DNA of 64,000 bases from Devosia nitrariae (GTDB lineage Bacteria > Pseudomonadota > Alphaproteobacteria > Rhizobiales > Devosiaceae): contig NZ_BSNS01000023.1 of assembly GCF_030160115.1 (NCBI RefSeq), positions 52,062 to 116,061 of the forward strand, in the 5' to 3' direction. Made by a program: the position numbers and the translations under genes. Positions within the stretch are counted from its first letter, which is position 1. Each line of letters begins with the position of its first letter. Of this stretch, positions 42,261-50,733 are shown in pieces. The notes under the pieces are model-generated. The model was given only the letters and a program-made list of their open reading frames with translations. It did not search any database and had not been told where the DNA came from.

Positions 42261-42755
42261 ATGGACTGGACGGGGATGTTCTTCCAGGGTTGGCAAGGGA
42301 TCGTCAGGACGCTGGTCGTCGGCGCCCTCGCCTACATCACCCTGGTCCTGTTCCTCAGGTTTTCGGGCAAGCGGACGCTCGCCAAGCTCAACGCCTTCGA
42401 CCTCGTCGTCACCATCGCGCTCGGCTCGACACTATCGGCTATCCTGCTGCAGGAATCGATCGCGCTGGCCGAAGGTGCGGTGGCCTTGGGCCTCCTCATC
42501 CTGCTGCAACTTCTCGTAGCCTGGTTGTCGGTGCGCTCGCGCCCATTCGCCCGACTGGTGCGCTCCGAGCCGACCATGCTCGCCCGCTCCGGCGCCTGGT
42601 GCGAGGAGGCAATGCACCGCGAACGGATCACCAGGGAGGAAGCGATCAGCGCCATTCGCCAGTCCGGGGGGTCGGACGTCGCCGACGCCGAATTCCTCAT
42701 CCTTGAAAGCGACGGCTCGATCAGCGTGGGCCTACGCCACCAGGTGAGCCGCTAG
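42261..42755 (+). CDS. DUF421 / YetF-type membrane protein
   Basis: This 164-residue protein has hydrophobic helices at about 15-34, 47-65 and 70-92, then a soluble C-terminal domain (PTMLARSGAWCEEAMHRERI, DAEFLILESDGSISV), the layout of YetF-like proteins. FLRFSGKRTLAKLNAFDLVV is the family signature. AGAAGGGAGAGG precedes the ATG. Function is unknown. Confidence 0.85.
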   Translation: MDWTGMFFQGWQGIVRTLVVGALAYITLVLFLRFSGKRTLAKLNAFDLVVTIALGSTLSAILLQESIALAEGAVALGLLILLQLLVAWLSVRSRPFARLVRSEPTMLARSGAWCEEAMHRERITREEAISAIRQSGGSDVADAEFLILESDGSISVGLRHQVSR

Positions 42756-42850
42756 GACGGCGCCGTCCATCTCCGGCGAACTCCCAAACCGATAAGTTCT
42801 CACCGACTTCCTTCAGCCCGCGTAAGCAAAATCGGCGCACACCACGTGGG

Positions 42851-43102
42851 ATGAAGCTCCTCGAGGAAAAGCGCCGATTTCGCCGGTACCGCCTGCACAT
42901 CGGCGCCCAGGTTGTCATCGATGACGGGCTGACGCGCGTGCCCGCGCAGGTGCTCGACGCCTCGACCTTCGGTGCCCGCATCCGCCTCGCCGAGGACGTT
43001 CCATTGCCCGCCGATTTCTACATGCTCTTTGCCCACCGCATCGAGCAGTGCCGCATGATCTGGCGGCACCAGCAGACGGTGGGGCTGGAATACGAGGATT
43101 GA
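42851..43102 (+). CDS. PilZ-domain protein
   Basis: This 83-residue protein consists almost only of a PilZ domain: RRFRRYRLHIGAQVVIDDG carries the RxxxR c-di-GMP motif, and DASTFGARIRLAE is the D/NxSxxG-like element. Single-domain PilZ proteins act as c-di-GMP adaptors. It is followed by a gap to the GlsB gene. Confidence 0.85.
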   Translation: MKLLEEKRRFRRYRLHIGAQVVIDDGLTRVPAQVLDASTFGARIRLAEDVPLPADFYMLFAHRIEQCRMIWRHQQTVGLEYED

Positions 43103-43353
43103 GTGTCAGAGCCTCTTGAAGAGGCACCATGCCGCCCCACCCCACCGCGTATCACCGCGGTTGTGGTCGTCGCGCGCCACCCACCCACACTGAAGGTGCG
43201 CACCATTCCCCGCACCCACCGACACACCTGCCGCCGCTGCATTTTCGGAACGAACAACGCCTTGCCCGTGTTATAAAAACCAGGGGTCGTGCGGCGACCC
43301 GATACCTGTCGGCCGCCCGATCCATCTGAGGTCAACTTCTCGAGGAGGACACC

Positions 43354-43605
43354 ATGGGTTTTGACGGGATAGGCTGGCTCGCAGCGATCATCATCGGCGG
43401 TCTCGCCGGCTGGATTGCCAGCATGATCATGAAGACCGACACCAATATTTTCCTCAATATCATCCTCGGCATCGTCGGGGCAGCGATCGCCAGCTTCCTC
43501 TTCGGCATCCTCGGCATCTCGTTCGGCGGCTGGCTCGGCTATCTCATCGCCGGCCTCGTCGGCGCCTGTATCTTGATCGCCGTGGTACGGGCTGTAAGAC
43601 GCTAG
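43354..43605 (+). CDS. GlsB/YeaQ/YmgE-family stress-response membrane protein
   Basis: This 83-residue protein has three hydrophobic helices (GWLAAIIIGGLAGWIASMIM, LNIILGIVGAAIASFLFGI, GYLIAGLVGACILIAVVRAV) in the Transgly_assoc pattern. GAGGAGG lies before the ATG. The family is induced under stress and acid in many bacteria, with unknown mechanism. A terminator follows at 43631. Confidence 0.9.
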   Translation: MGFDGIGWLAAIIIGGLAGWIASMIMKTDTNIFLNIILGIVGAAIASFLFGILGISFGGWLGYLIAGLVGACILIAVVRAVRR

Positions 43606-43630
43606 CGCGTTCACCGATCGCAGCATGGGG

Positions 43631-43663
43631 GCCGCTGGGCGGATGAGCCCGGCGGCTCTTTTT
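43631..43663 (+). terminator. Intrinsic terminator after the GlsB gene
   Basis: GCCGCTGGGC pairs with GCCCGGCGGC (one T-G pair) around a GGATGA loop, followed by CTTTTT. Confidence 0.8.
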
Positions 43664-43872
43664 GCTCTCTGTTGGTGGGTGAAGCACCAGACCACCCCAG
43701 CCACCGCATCCCACCCCCGCGCAGGCGGGGCCCGGCCCTGATCACCTCACCAGGCACGAAAAGTCCGGCACGGCCTGACACAGTGCAATTTCGCTTCTGC
43801 CTTCAGTTGGTTGCCGAAACCAATCTCCTCTCCGACCATTGTCCGGTCAAGGCATCTCTAAAGGAGATCACC

Positions 43873-44220
43873 ATGCGTAAACTCACATCCTTCAACTTCG
43901 TTTGCGCCCTCGCCTGTGCACCCGCCGCGCTCGCCCAGGAAGCGACCATCTCGGTCGACATCTCCGCCATCTCGGCCGACCTGGCGACGGAACTTGATGT
44001 CGAGGCGAACGAGCTGCCGACCGCCGTCATGGTCTCGCCCGATGTCGCCGCCGTCGTCTGCGGCGTCGATGTCAGCTCGCTGACCGACACGTGCGTCGCT
44101 ACGACCTCGAGCACCGAGCTGACGACGCAGCTCGGAAGCGAGATCGAGATCGAGGTCGAGAGCAACGGCGCCACCGAATCCGGGCAGGACGAGGGAGACG
44201 AGGGAGACGACGGCTACTGA
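43873..44220 (+). CDS. Acidic secreted protein (paralogue of 45169)
   Basis: This 115-residue protein has a signal peptide (MRKLTSFNFVCALACAPAAL, cleavage after ALA) and a conserved body SVDISAISADLATELDVEAN plus VSPDVAAVVCGVD with a Cys pair (VVCGVDVSSLTDTC). The tail is acidic (GQDEGDEGDDGY). AAGGAGATCACC is an ideal ribosome site. No family that I know; a longer paralogue is 950 bases downstream. Confidence 0.7.
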   Translation: MRKLTSFNFVCALACAPAALAQEATISVDISAISADLATELDVEANELPTAVMVSPDVAAVVCGVDVSSLTDTCVATTSSTELTTQLGSEIEIEVESNGATESGQDEGDEGDDGY

Positions 44221-44269
44221 CGCCGCGGCCCGACTGGCGGGCCAGATCAGGAAGGACGAGAATCGGTCC

Positions 44270-44287
44270 GGCCCGTGCGGCCGGGCC
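44270..44287 (+). terminator. Small hairpin after the gene at 43873
   Basis: GGCCCG pairs with CGGGCC over a five-base loop and is followed by CTTCTCC. It is a weak terminator, 50 bases after the stop codon. Confidence 0.4.
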
Positions 44288-44493
44288 CTTCTCCATGAAA
44301 AGCCGTGTCATCGGGATTCCCGGTCGGGTGAAGTACCGGGGGAGCGACGTGATGACCCGTTGCGCCATTCATGCCGGCTTCCCCGCCGCCGTGTCCGCAG
44401 CTACGGTGGCGCGGCCGCTGTTCGAGGGCCTTAGCGTCACCGAGAAGCTAAAAGCCCGATGCGGCCAGGACCGACTGATAGGAAGAGCACATC

Positions 44494-44820
44494 ATGATAC
44501 TTGAGACCTGGGTTTACCGCTGCCTGCCGGGACGACTGCCGGCCCTTCTCGCCCGCTTCGAAAACGCCACGATCGAACTCTTCCACAAGCACGGCTTCAA
44601 GCCGCTCGGATTTTTCACCACCCTTGCCGGCCCCTCGCACCAGTCGCTGACCTACCACCTGCAATGGGACAGCCTCGAGCAGCGCGAACGCTGCTGGGCG
44701 TCCTTCATCGCCGATCCGGAGTGGCACAAGGCGCTGGCCGAAAGCGAGAAGGATGGTCCGCTCTTGGTCGACAGGTCGAACACCCTGCTGCGCCCCACCA
44801 GCTTCTCGCCGATGCGCTAG
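44494..44820 (+). CDS. NIPSNAP-family protein
   Basis: This 108-residue ferredoxin-like protein has ILETWVYRCLPGRLPALLAR, HGFKPLGFFTT and LTYHLQWDSLEQRERCWASF, which fit the NIPSNAP family. Members act in unknown roles, some in metabolite or stress-related complexes. AGGAAGAG precedes the start. The gap 44821-45168 shows nothing clear. Confidence 0.75.
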   Translation: MILETWVYRCLPGRLPALLARFENATIELFHKHGFKPLGFFTTLAGPSHQSLTYHLQWDSLEQRERCWASFIADPEWHKALAESEKDGPLLVDRSNTLLRPTSFSPMR

Positions 44821-45168
44821 AGGCAAGCTGGGCAAACAAGCCCCAAAGCATCATCCTGACGATCTTCCGCCCAGTCGAGCTGCCGGGGCGCAACGGAGAG
44901 TGTCGCGGGGCCGCATCCTGCTCGATCATGACCGATTTCTGGACATCAATCAGCGGCCCCTTCTTTCGCAGCATCGTTTCCGAGCGGGCGCACATGCTGC
45001 TCGCCGTTAAACCCGCAACAGCATCAGGCAGTTGAAGCCCCGGGCCGCGCGGTCGCCACAGCTGGCTGCCCGCCCGCGCCTGACACCTCGCTGACACAAG
45101 GCGTCATCCACATTTCATGATGAATTTCATAAGCTTATGGCCATCCGGGGCTCGCAAAGGAGATTACC

Positions 45169-45774
45169 ATGCGTAAGTTGCAAGCCATCATGGCCATATC
45201 GGCCCTCGCTTTGACGCCCGCCGCGCTCGCCCAGGAGATGACGATCATCGTCGACCTCTCCGACATCTCGGCCGATCTCGCCGCCGAGCTCGAGATCGAG
45301 CTGGAGGAGGTGCCGACAACGGTGAACCTCTCACCGGACATCGCCGCGGTCGTCTGCGGTGTCGATGCCGGCTCGCTGGCCGACAGCTGCATCGCCGTCA
45401 CCTCCAGTGCCGAGCTCACCGCCCTGCTCGAGGACGAGCTCGATGGCGACGAGGACACCAACAGCGCCGCCGCGTTCGCCCCCGGCCAGCAGGAAGGCCC
45501 TGCCCGCGACTTCGCCCCCGGCCAGCAGGACGGCCCGGCGACCGACTTCGCCCCCGGCCAGGTCAAGAAGGACATCGGCGGCGATGACGACCTCGATGAG
45601 GAGGACGACGTCACCAGCCGCGGCAACAGCGCCAATGCTCCGGGTCTCCAGGAAGGCGACGCCCGCGATCACGCCCCCGGCCAGACGAAGCAGGACGAGC
45701 ACGACGGATCCGATTCCGCCAGCGATGAGGACGACTCCAGTCCCTCCGACGACGCTCCCGGTCAGAACAAATAG
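45169..45774 (+). CDS. Acidic secreted protein with APGQ repeats (paralogue of 43873)
   Basis: This 201-residue protein shares the signal peptide and body of the gene at 43873 (VDLSDISADLAAELEIELEE, VVCGVDAGSLADSC). Beyond residue 95 it gains an unstructured tail with FAPGQQEGPARD and FAPGQQDGPATD followed by APGQVKKD, then APGLQEGDARD, APGQTKQD and a terminal APGQNK. The tail is rich in Asp, Glu and Gly, and is likely to be extended outside the membrane. Role unknown. Confidence 0.7.
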   Translation: MRKLQAIMAISALALTPAALAQEMTIIVDLSDISADLAAELEIELEEVPTTVNLSPDIAAVVCGVDAGSLADSCIAVTSSAELTALLEDELDGDEDTNSAAAFAPGQQEGPARDFAPGQQDGPATDFAPGQVKKDIGGDDDLDEEDDVTSRGNSANAPGLQEGDARDHAPGQTKQDEHDGSDSASDEDDSSPSDDAPGQNK

Positions 45775-45791
45775 CCGGACGCACTATCGAC

Positions 45792-45814
45792 AGCCCGACC
45801 CAGGCGGCCGGGCT
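45792..45814 (+). terminator. Hairpin after the APGQ-repeat gene
   Basis: AGCCCG pairs with CGGGCT, with a long loop that can pair further, followed by TTTCG. The following gap to 46104 holds a degraded repeat-like sequence near 45858 and no gene. Confidence 0.4.
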
Positions 45815-46104
45815 TTCGCCGTGACGGCCGCTGGCACCAAGCCCACCGCACCCACCGGGTGTCACCCCAGCGCAGGCTGCTGCGGGTGACCCCGAGTTGT
45901 TGATCGTTGCGGGCAAGAGCACTGGCGCCAAAGATGCGCACCAGGCCCCTCACCACGTACAAAAACTGCGGCTGCGCCTCCAAAAACTCCGCTCATTTGC
46001 CACCACCGCGTCAACCCTTTCCCCACCATCCGCAAAGTTGATCATTGCTTGACCCGCAATGCCGCTGTTGCTTGTCCATGGCGGATCTTGGGGAGGGCCT
46101 GGCG

Positions 46105-46404
46105 ATGAGGCGCGGGCTGCCGTTTCCGATTCAACTGGGCGCCATGGCGGCCATCGGCTTTGCCGGCATGTTTGCCCTGAACTGGGCAACGACCGATGCT
46201 GTCGGCGCGGCCCAGACGCTGCTCGGGCAACCCTCCACCGACTGCCGCATCAAGGGCAACATCTCGCACGGCGGCTCACGCATCTATCACCTGCCCGGCC
46301 AGGACTATTACTACGTTACGCAGATCCGCCCCGAATACGGCGAACGCTGGTTCTGCAGCGAGGCCGAGGCCCTGGCGGCCGGGTGGCGGCGATCGAAGGT
46401 TTAG
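46105..46404 (+). CDS. Secreted or membrane-anchored Ada-like/thermonuclease-tail protein
   Basis: This 99-residue protein has an N-terminal hydrophobic segment (LGAMAAIGFAGMFALNW) and the domain CRIKGNISHGGSRIYHLPGQ with YVTQIRPEYGERWFCSEAEA and LAAGWRRS. This arrangement is found at the C-terminus of many Hyphomicrobiales thermonuclease-like or ExoI-like proteins; the role is unknown. GGGAGGG precedes ATG 46105. Confidence 0.75.
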   Translation: MRRGLPFPIQLGAMAAIGFAGMFALNWATTDAVGAAQTLLGQPSTDCRIKGNISHGGSRIYHLPGQDYYYVTQIRPEYGERWFCSEAEALAAGWRRSKV

Positions 46405-46492
46405 TTCGGGCGCCAAGCTGGTCTACCCCACCGACGGGATGGCGACAGAGCCGACGCCGCATGGAGGTACCCTCTCCCCCCACCCACTGGCT

Positions 46493-46529
46493 GTCATCCC
46501 CGCGTAGGCGCCGCCTGCGCGGGGATGAC
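46493..46529. repeat. GTCATCCC palindrome, single hairpin
   Basis: A near-perfect 37-base palindrome, GTCATCCCCGCG joined to its mirror by TAGGCGCCGCCTG. It has only one arm pair, not the composite. Confidence 0.75.
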
Positions 46530-46589
46530 ATGCGGTGGATGGTGGAGCAGCAGTGCGGGAGCCGCACCAATGCCGCACGGATACACCCC

Positions 46590-47207
46590 TCAAGCCACCT
46601 TCTCCAGGTGCTTGACCGGCACCTCCACCGCCCGCGCCTCCCCGAACAATTCCAGCATGATCGTTGCCATCGGCCCGTTGATCTCCTCGACCGTCACCAT
46701 CCGGTCACGGAACGGCCCCTCGACGATCTCGACTTCATCCCCGGCAGAAAATTCCTTGCCCGAGGCCATGAAGCGCTGCTCGGCCGGGGCGTGCGCCTCG
46801 CTGACGATCCGGTGCTTGACGCCCTTCTCGATCGTGCGCCCGCCTTTGACGCGCACCTCGACCGTCTCGATGGTCAGCCGCCCATTGGGGATGCGGGCGC
46901 GAAAGCGCGCCATGCGCCCCTCCTCGATCAACTGCGGCACGCCGCCGATGCCGACCACGGCCTTGACCAGTGAGACCGAGAACACCCGGTGCCAGGGCAC
47001 CGGCCCGGCAAAGCCGGCGAAGACGTAGCGCGGCGCCACCGGAAAGGCGAACTCCTCCTTGGTCTTGGCGTAGCGGTTCTTGCGGCGCCAGCGGGTTTCC
47101 GTCGGCACATAGACGTCCGCCCCCACCTTTTCGAGCAGGAACGCTGCCACATATTCCTTCTGCGCCGGAACGACGAGCACGTACCAGTTGCGCTTAAAGC
47201 CTGTCAT
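46590..47207 (-). CDS. NusG-like transcription factor
   Basis: This 205-residue protein has the NGN fold (NWYVLVVPAQKEYVAAFLLE, GADVYVPTE, PRYVFAGFAGPVPW) and a C-terminal KOW domain (EFSAGDEVEIVEGPFRDRMV). It differs from housekeeping NusG in length and in the N-terminus, so it is probably a specialised paralogue such as those next to phage or polysaccharide loci. It overlaps the upstream 67-residue gene by four bases (ATGA). Confidence 0.75.
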   Translation of the reverse strand: MTGFKRNWYVLVVPAQKEYVAAFLLEKVGADVYVPTETRWRRKNRYAKTKEEFAFPVAPRYVFAGFAGPVPWHRVFSVSLVKAVVGIGGVPQLIEEGRMARFRARIPNGRLTIETVEVRVKGGRTIEKGVKHRIVSEAHAPAEQRFMASGKEFSAGDEVEIVEGPFRDRMVTVEEINGPMATIMLELFGEARAVEVPVKHLEKVA

Positions 47208-47407
47208 GGCTGCTGCCTCCTCTTTTCCTGCTGATGGGGCCGCGCCTGCGGCCGGCGCCGGTCGTATTCGCGCAGCGCCGCGAAGATCTCAGCCATTGAG
47301 GCCGTGGGGCCGAGGCCGAGGCGGTATTCCTCGGCGATCTCGCGAATGCGGGCGATGAACGCCGCCCGCGCCGAGCCGGAAGATGAACTGTGCGGGGAAT
47401 AGGTCAT
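47204..47407 (-). CDS. Small helical protein coupled to the NusG-like gene
   Basis: This 67-residue protein has a basic C-terminus (REYDRRRPQARPHQQEKRRQ) and a helical middle (AAFIARIREIAEEYRLGLG). It overlaps the NusG-like start by four bases, so it is translationally coupled and probably acts with it. GAGGAGGG precedes ATG 47407. Family unknown. Confidence 0.6.
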   Translation of the reverse strand: MTYSPHSSSSGSARAAFIARIREIAEEYRLGLGPTASMAEIFAALREYDRRRPQARPHQQEKRRQQP

Positions 47408-47469
47408 GGTGCCCTCCTCTCGGCGGCTTTCGGCCGCTGCAGGGCACGCCATCGCCTCACCCACCGGCT

Positions 47470-47611
47470 GTCATCCCGGCGCAGGCCGGGACCCAGCCCT
47501 GAACATCTCAACACGCGCGGAAAGTGCGGTTGGCTGGTGATCCCGCCCCATCCACGCACCTTGCGGCTGACGCGGTATCTCGGGATGGTTCCCGGCCTGC
47601 GCCGGGATGAC
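47470..47611 (-). repeat. GTCATCCC palindromic repeat, composite copy (inverted)
   Basis: Core is in reverse orientation (CACCTTGCGGCTGACGCGGT) between the two palindromes TCCCGGCGCAGGCCGGGAC and GTTCCCGGCCTGCGCCGGGA. It lies between the divergent genes at 47407 and 47734. Confidence 0.8.
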
Positions 47612-47733
47612 ATCGAGGTGGTGGGAGCATCAGTGCAGGAGGCGCGAAGGCGGTTCATAAGGACCACCCGCCCCATGCAACCGCCCTCCCGGCCAGCCGT
47701 TGAGCTACGCTTGTCCTCCAAAGGGACCGACCG

Positions 47734-47976
47734 ATGCTCGACACCACCAACCGATGGAAGCGACCCGTGACCATCATGCTTTCCGGCGTGCGCAACGACG
47801 TCACCGGACCGGTGCAGGCGCGGCACATCCTCCTGGTCGATTGGCCGGCCGAGCGCACGGACAAGCACAAAATCGCCAGCGACATCTGCCTTGCCGCCAT
47901 GGAGGGCGCCGATCCCGAACCTGCCTGGATCGCCTTCATGGAGGCGGCGATCGAGGCCGGCATCTTCGTCGAGTGA
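47734..47976 (+). CDS. DUF982 domain protein
   Basis: This 80-residue protein matches the DUF982 pattern: VQARHILLVDWPAERTDKHK with a run of Ala and Cys in ICLAAMEGADPEPAWIAFME. Such proteins are small, multicopy and of unknown function in Hyphomicrobiales. It is followed by a proline-rich gene 45 bases on. Confidence 0.75.
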   Translation: MLDTTNRWKRPVTIMLSGVRNDVTGPVQARHILLVDWPAERTDKHKIASDICLAAMEGADPEPAWIAFMEAAIEAGIFVE

Positions 47977-48020
47977 GCGCCTCCGCCCGCTCCGATGACA
48001 TGACCCAGGAGGTGAGGCTG

Positions 48021-48230
48021 ATGGCCCAGCGCCCCAATGATTTGCCGCATGACGATCCGATCGAGCCCGAGGAGCCGGGTCCCGTGCCGCCGATGCCCGG
48101 GGAACCGGGCCGGCCGCAGGAGCCGCCGACGCCGTTCCCTGACCAGCCGCCGGGCGAAGTACCAGAGCCGCAATACCCGCCCGACCGTGACCCGTTCCCC
48201 GATCGCGATGTGCCCAAGGAGCCTTTCTGA
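48021..48230 (+). CDS. Proline-rich small protein, 69 residues
   Basis: GGAGG lies eight bases before ATG 48021. The product is very Pro- and Asp-rich (PIEPEEPGPVPPMPGEPGRP, PEPQYPPDRDPF) with no hydrophobic segment and is probably disordered. It is convergent with the replication-protein-like gene at 48243. I do not know the family. Confidence 0.5.
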   Translation: MAQRPNDLPHDDPIEPEEPGPVPPMPGEPGRPQEPPTPFPDQPPGEVPEPQYPPDRDPFPDRDVPKEPF

Positions 48231-48242
48231 GCGTGACGAAGG

Positions 48243-49136
48243 TCATGCCGCGCTCCTTGCCGCATCGAGTTCGCTCTTCAAAACCGTGATCCTGCCGCTG
48301 GCGCCAATGACGAACGGCCGGCCGCGCAGCGTCTCGAGGCGGGCAACGATCGGGTCCGTGGCATCGACGACGGCCATCTCGCTGCCGTCGGCGGCCTCGC
48401 CGTTGAGCCGCAGCTCGCCTGCACTGCGCCAGGCGCCCTCCCCGATCCACTTATCGAGCGGCGGCGCGTAGCTCAGCGCCTCGATGATCGTGCGCTTGCG
48501 CCGCGCCTGCTCCTCGCCGAACCAGGCTGCATAGCGCCTGGCCGCCGCGACGAGCGCGACCTGGTCGTCAAGCGAATGCCCGTCGAACGCCTTCCTCGCC
48601 TTGGCCTCTTTGACGTGCGGCGAACGCGGGAAGACCGAGACCAGTTCGTCGAAAAGCCCGCCCGCCCCGCCCCCTTGGGGGGCTGCGGGGGGTTTTTCTG
48701 GATTCTGGTTTCTGGCTTCTGGATTCTGGGTAATGGGGTACCCATTGGGCAACCCATTAGGTCCGCCGGATTCGTGAGGAAAATCAGCGCCTTGCGACCA
48801 GCGCTTTGCCGCCGATTTTCGGCCCTTGGCCGCCTGGGCGTTGTCCCTGATCATCCGGCGGGAATAGACGACGCCCTTGGCCGTCACGCTCAGCACGCCC
48901 GCTTGTGTCAGCTCGGCCATCAGCGCCGAAACCCCCTCCGCGGGCACGCCTGTCATGCGGGCGAGTGCATCGTCGTCTATCGTCCTGCCGTTGAGCAGCA
49001 GATGCCCATAGGGCTTGGCCTCGTGCATGATGCACAGGCACTCGATCCAGAGGCCGCGCGCGGCAACGCTCACCGCCCGCAGCGACTGGTCTCCCCGCCA
49101 GTCGCGGGGAAAGAATTTCATCCACGGCGCGCTCAT
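48243..49136 (-). CDS. Phage-type replication-initiation-like protein
   Basis: This 297-residue protein starts MSAPWMKFFPRDWRGDQSLR and GLWIECLCIMHEAKPYGHLL, a winged-helix replisome-organiser pattern (DUF1376-like) seen in phage and prophage genes. The middle is a linker (PPAAPQGGGAGG), and the C-terminal part (FDGHSLDDQVALVAAARRYA) is helical. It would bind phage replication origins. No structural phage genes are near. Assignment is inferred from pattern. Confidence 0.6.
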   Translation of the reverse strand: MSAPWMKFFPRDWRGDQSLRAVSVAARGLWIECLCIMHEAKPYGHLLLNGRTIDDDALARMTGVPAEGVSALMAELTQAGVLSVTAKGVVYSRRMIRDNAQAAKGRKSAAKRWSQGADFPHESGGPNGLPNGYPITQNPEARNQNPEKPPAAPQGGGAGGLFDELVSVFPRSPHVKEAKARKAFDGHSLDDQVALVAAARRYAAWFGEEQARRKRTIIEALSYAPPLDKWIGEGAWRSAGELRLNGEAADGSEMAVVDATDPIVARLETLRGRPFVIGASGRITVLKSELDAARSAA

Positions 49137-49189
49137 CGCCCCGCCTCCCACGTTTGGTTCAGGGCACCACGCCGCCCCACCCACCGGCT

Positions 49190-49331
49190 GTCATCCCGGC
49201 GAAGGCAGAGACCCAACCCTGAACGCCTCACCACGCACGGAAAGGTCGACTTGCACGCGATCCCGCCCCACGCACACACCTTGCGGCTGGCGCGGTATCT
49301 CGGGATGGGTCCCGGCCTTCGCCGGGATGAC
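49190..49331 (-). repeat. GTCATCCC palindromic repeat, composite copy (inverted)
   Basis: The core reads CACCTTGCGGCTGGCGCGGT and the right palindrome TCCCGGCCTTCGCCGGGATG. It lies directly upstream of the replication-like gene start. Confidence 0.8.
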
Positions 49332-49470
49332 ACCGGGGTCGTGGGGGCAGCGGTGCAGGAGCACGGGAGAAAGGAACGGCCGGTGCGCCGAGGGAGGAGG
49401 ACACAGCGCACCGGCCTGCGGACCCGCGCGGGAGGAGCAACGCGGGACCGATGGGAAACGAGCGGAGGGC

Positions 49471-49647
49471 TCATGCGATCCCTCCGAGGCTGAGATAAGC
49501 GCCGGCAATGAGCCCGCCGGCGCCGATCGCCAGCACCACGCAGAGGGCCGGGCCGCCGGCCTCACCGCGAGCGCCCGGCCGCCAGTAGAGCGCCAGCGGC
49601 GTCACGACCACCGCGCCGAAGAGCCAGAGGAAGATGAGCCAGGTCAT
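49471..49647 (-). CDS. Small membrane protein, 58 residues
   Basis: On the minus strand ATG 49647 overlaps the TGA of the upstream cro-like gene (ATGA). The product has two hydrophobic helices, MTWLIFLWLFGAVVVTPLAL and CVVLAIGAGGLIAGAYLSL. It is unlisted by size but is well supported by the overlap, and it may be a small phage membrane protein. Confidence 0.6.
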   Translation of the reverse strand: MTWLIFLWLFGAVVVTPLALYWRPGARGEAGGPALCVVLAIGAGGLIAGAYLSLGGIA

Positions 49648-49892
49648 GCCGCATCCGCCTCCTCGTCGTCCGTGTCGATCTCCGGCTCCGGCTCAGGCCG
49701 GATGAAGATCGCTGCCAGGTCCGGCCGCAGCACCTCCCGGCTGATACCGGTGACGCGCTCGACCTGAAGCACGCGCTCGGCCGGCACCTGCCGCCATTGC
49801 GAGATCGCCTGCGGCGTGATCCCAACAAGCGCCCGCGCCAGCCGGGCCGGCGTCCATCCATGATTGCGAAGTTGATCTATCGGTGTGTCCAT
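49644..49892 (-). CDS. YdaS/Cro-like small HTH protein
   Basis: This 82-residue protein has MDTPIDQLRNHGWTPARLAR and ALVGITPQAISQWRQVPAER, an HTH of the YdaS_toxin/Cro type. It diverges from the S24 repressor gene at 49977 through about 84 bases with shared operators, as cro does from cI. It likely represses the repressor gene. ATG 49892 is preferred to 49934, which lies inside the operator region. Confidence 0.75.
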   Translation of the reverse strand: MDTPIDQLRNHGWTPARLARALVGITPQAISQWRQVPAERVLQVERVTGISREVLRPDLAAIFIRPEPEPEIDTDDEEADAA

Positions 49893-49900
49893 GCACCATT

Positions 49901-49951
49901 TGAAAGCATAACTTACATCGTAATGCAAGTGCAACTTTCAGTGCATGAAAG
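49901..49951. promoter_or_regulatory. Repressor/cro operator region with CTTTCA/TGAAAG half-sites
   Basis: Three elements are visible: TGAAAGCATAAC at 49901, and the palindrome CTTTCA-GTGCA-TGAAAG (49935-49951). The same half-sites and the sequence GTTATGCTTTCA recur at 51479-51530 upstream of the operon at 51577. A CATAAT box lies at 49964, seven bases before ATG 49977. Confidence 0.65.
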
Positions 49952-49976
49952 CATTCCTTTCGCCATAATGTCGGCC

Positions 49977-50660
49977 ATGGATACGAAAGGTCAGAGAATC
50001 ATCGCGGTGCGCCGCAAGCTTCAGCTCACCCAGCAGGCGTTCGCCGATACGCTCGGCGGCGTGTCGCGCGGTGCCGTCGGCAATTGGGAGCGCGACCAGG
50101 GCATCAAGGAAGAGAACCTCGAGCTTATCAGCCAGAAAACCGGCGTCTCCTTCGAATGGCTGGCGACCGGCCGCGGCAGCATGGACCCGACCGGCCAGGC
50201 TGTGGTGCCCCAGAGCCAGAAGATCGTGCGCGTGCCCGATCTCAACATCTTCGGCGGCCTTGGCGGCGGTGGTCTGATGGAGGTGCTGGCCGACGAGGGC
50301 ACCCCCGTCGATCCCGGGCAGTTGCGCGGCTACTGGACCTTCCCCGATTACATGCTCAACGCCTTCCGCTCGATGGAAGGCATCTATGCCTGGGAAGTGC
50401 GCGGCGACAGCATGCAGCCGACCCTGCCCGGCGGCTCGGTGGTCTTCGTCGACGTCACCCAGAACACCCTGCCCCCCGACGACATCTATGCGCTCGATGC
50501 CGGTGACGGCCTCGTCGTCAAGCGCCTGCACCTGGTGCCGCGCTCGGACAGCATCGACGTCATCTCCGACAACAAGGACCGCTACCCCGTCGACCGCCTT
50601 AAGCGCGACGACGTCGACGTCTACGGCCGCATCGTCGGCTGGTTCCAGTGGAGGAAGTGA
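49977..50660 (+). CDS. Phage-type S24 (LexA-like) repressor
   Basis: This 227-residue protein has an N-terminal HTH (LQLTQQAFADTLGGVSRGAV, NWERDQGIKEENLELI) and an S24 peptidase-like C-terminal half with the Ser in VRGDSMQPTLPGGSVVFVD and the Lys in GDGLVVKRLHLVPRS. I see no Ala-Gly cleavage site in the linker. A -10-like CATAAT seven bases before ATG 49977 would make the mRNA leaderless; no ribosome site exists. It probably controls cro and the operon at 51577. Confidence 0.85.
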   Translation: MDTKGQRIIAVRRKLQLTQQAFADTLGGVSRGAVGNWERDQGIKEENLELISQKTGVSFEWLATGRGSMDPTGQAVVPQSQKIVRVPDLNIFGGLGGGGLMEVLADEGTPVDPGQLRGYWTFPDYMLNAFRSMEGIYAWEVRGDSMQPTLPGGSVVFVDVTQNTLPPDDIYALDAGDGLVVKRLHLVPRSDSIDVISDNKDRYPVDRLKRDDVDVYGRIVGWFQWRK

Positions 50661-50733
50661 GGGTTTGCCGCGCTACTGCGACGCCCGGACGCTGTGCGTC
50701 TCTTGATGCACCGTGCCGCCCCACCCACCGCGT

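Noticed and set aside
49133..49474. Minus-strand open frame overlapping the stop of the 58-residue membrane gene
   Set aside because: It starts with an attractive ATGA overlap but runs through the palindromic repeat, so it is likely spurious.
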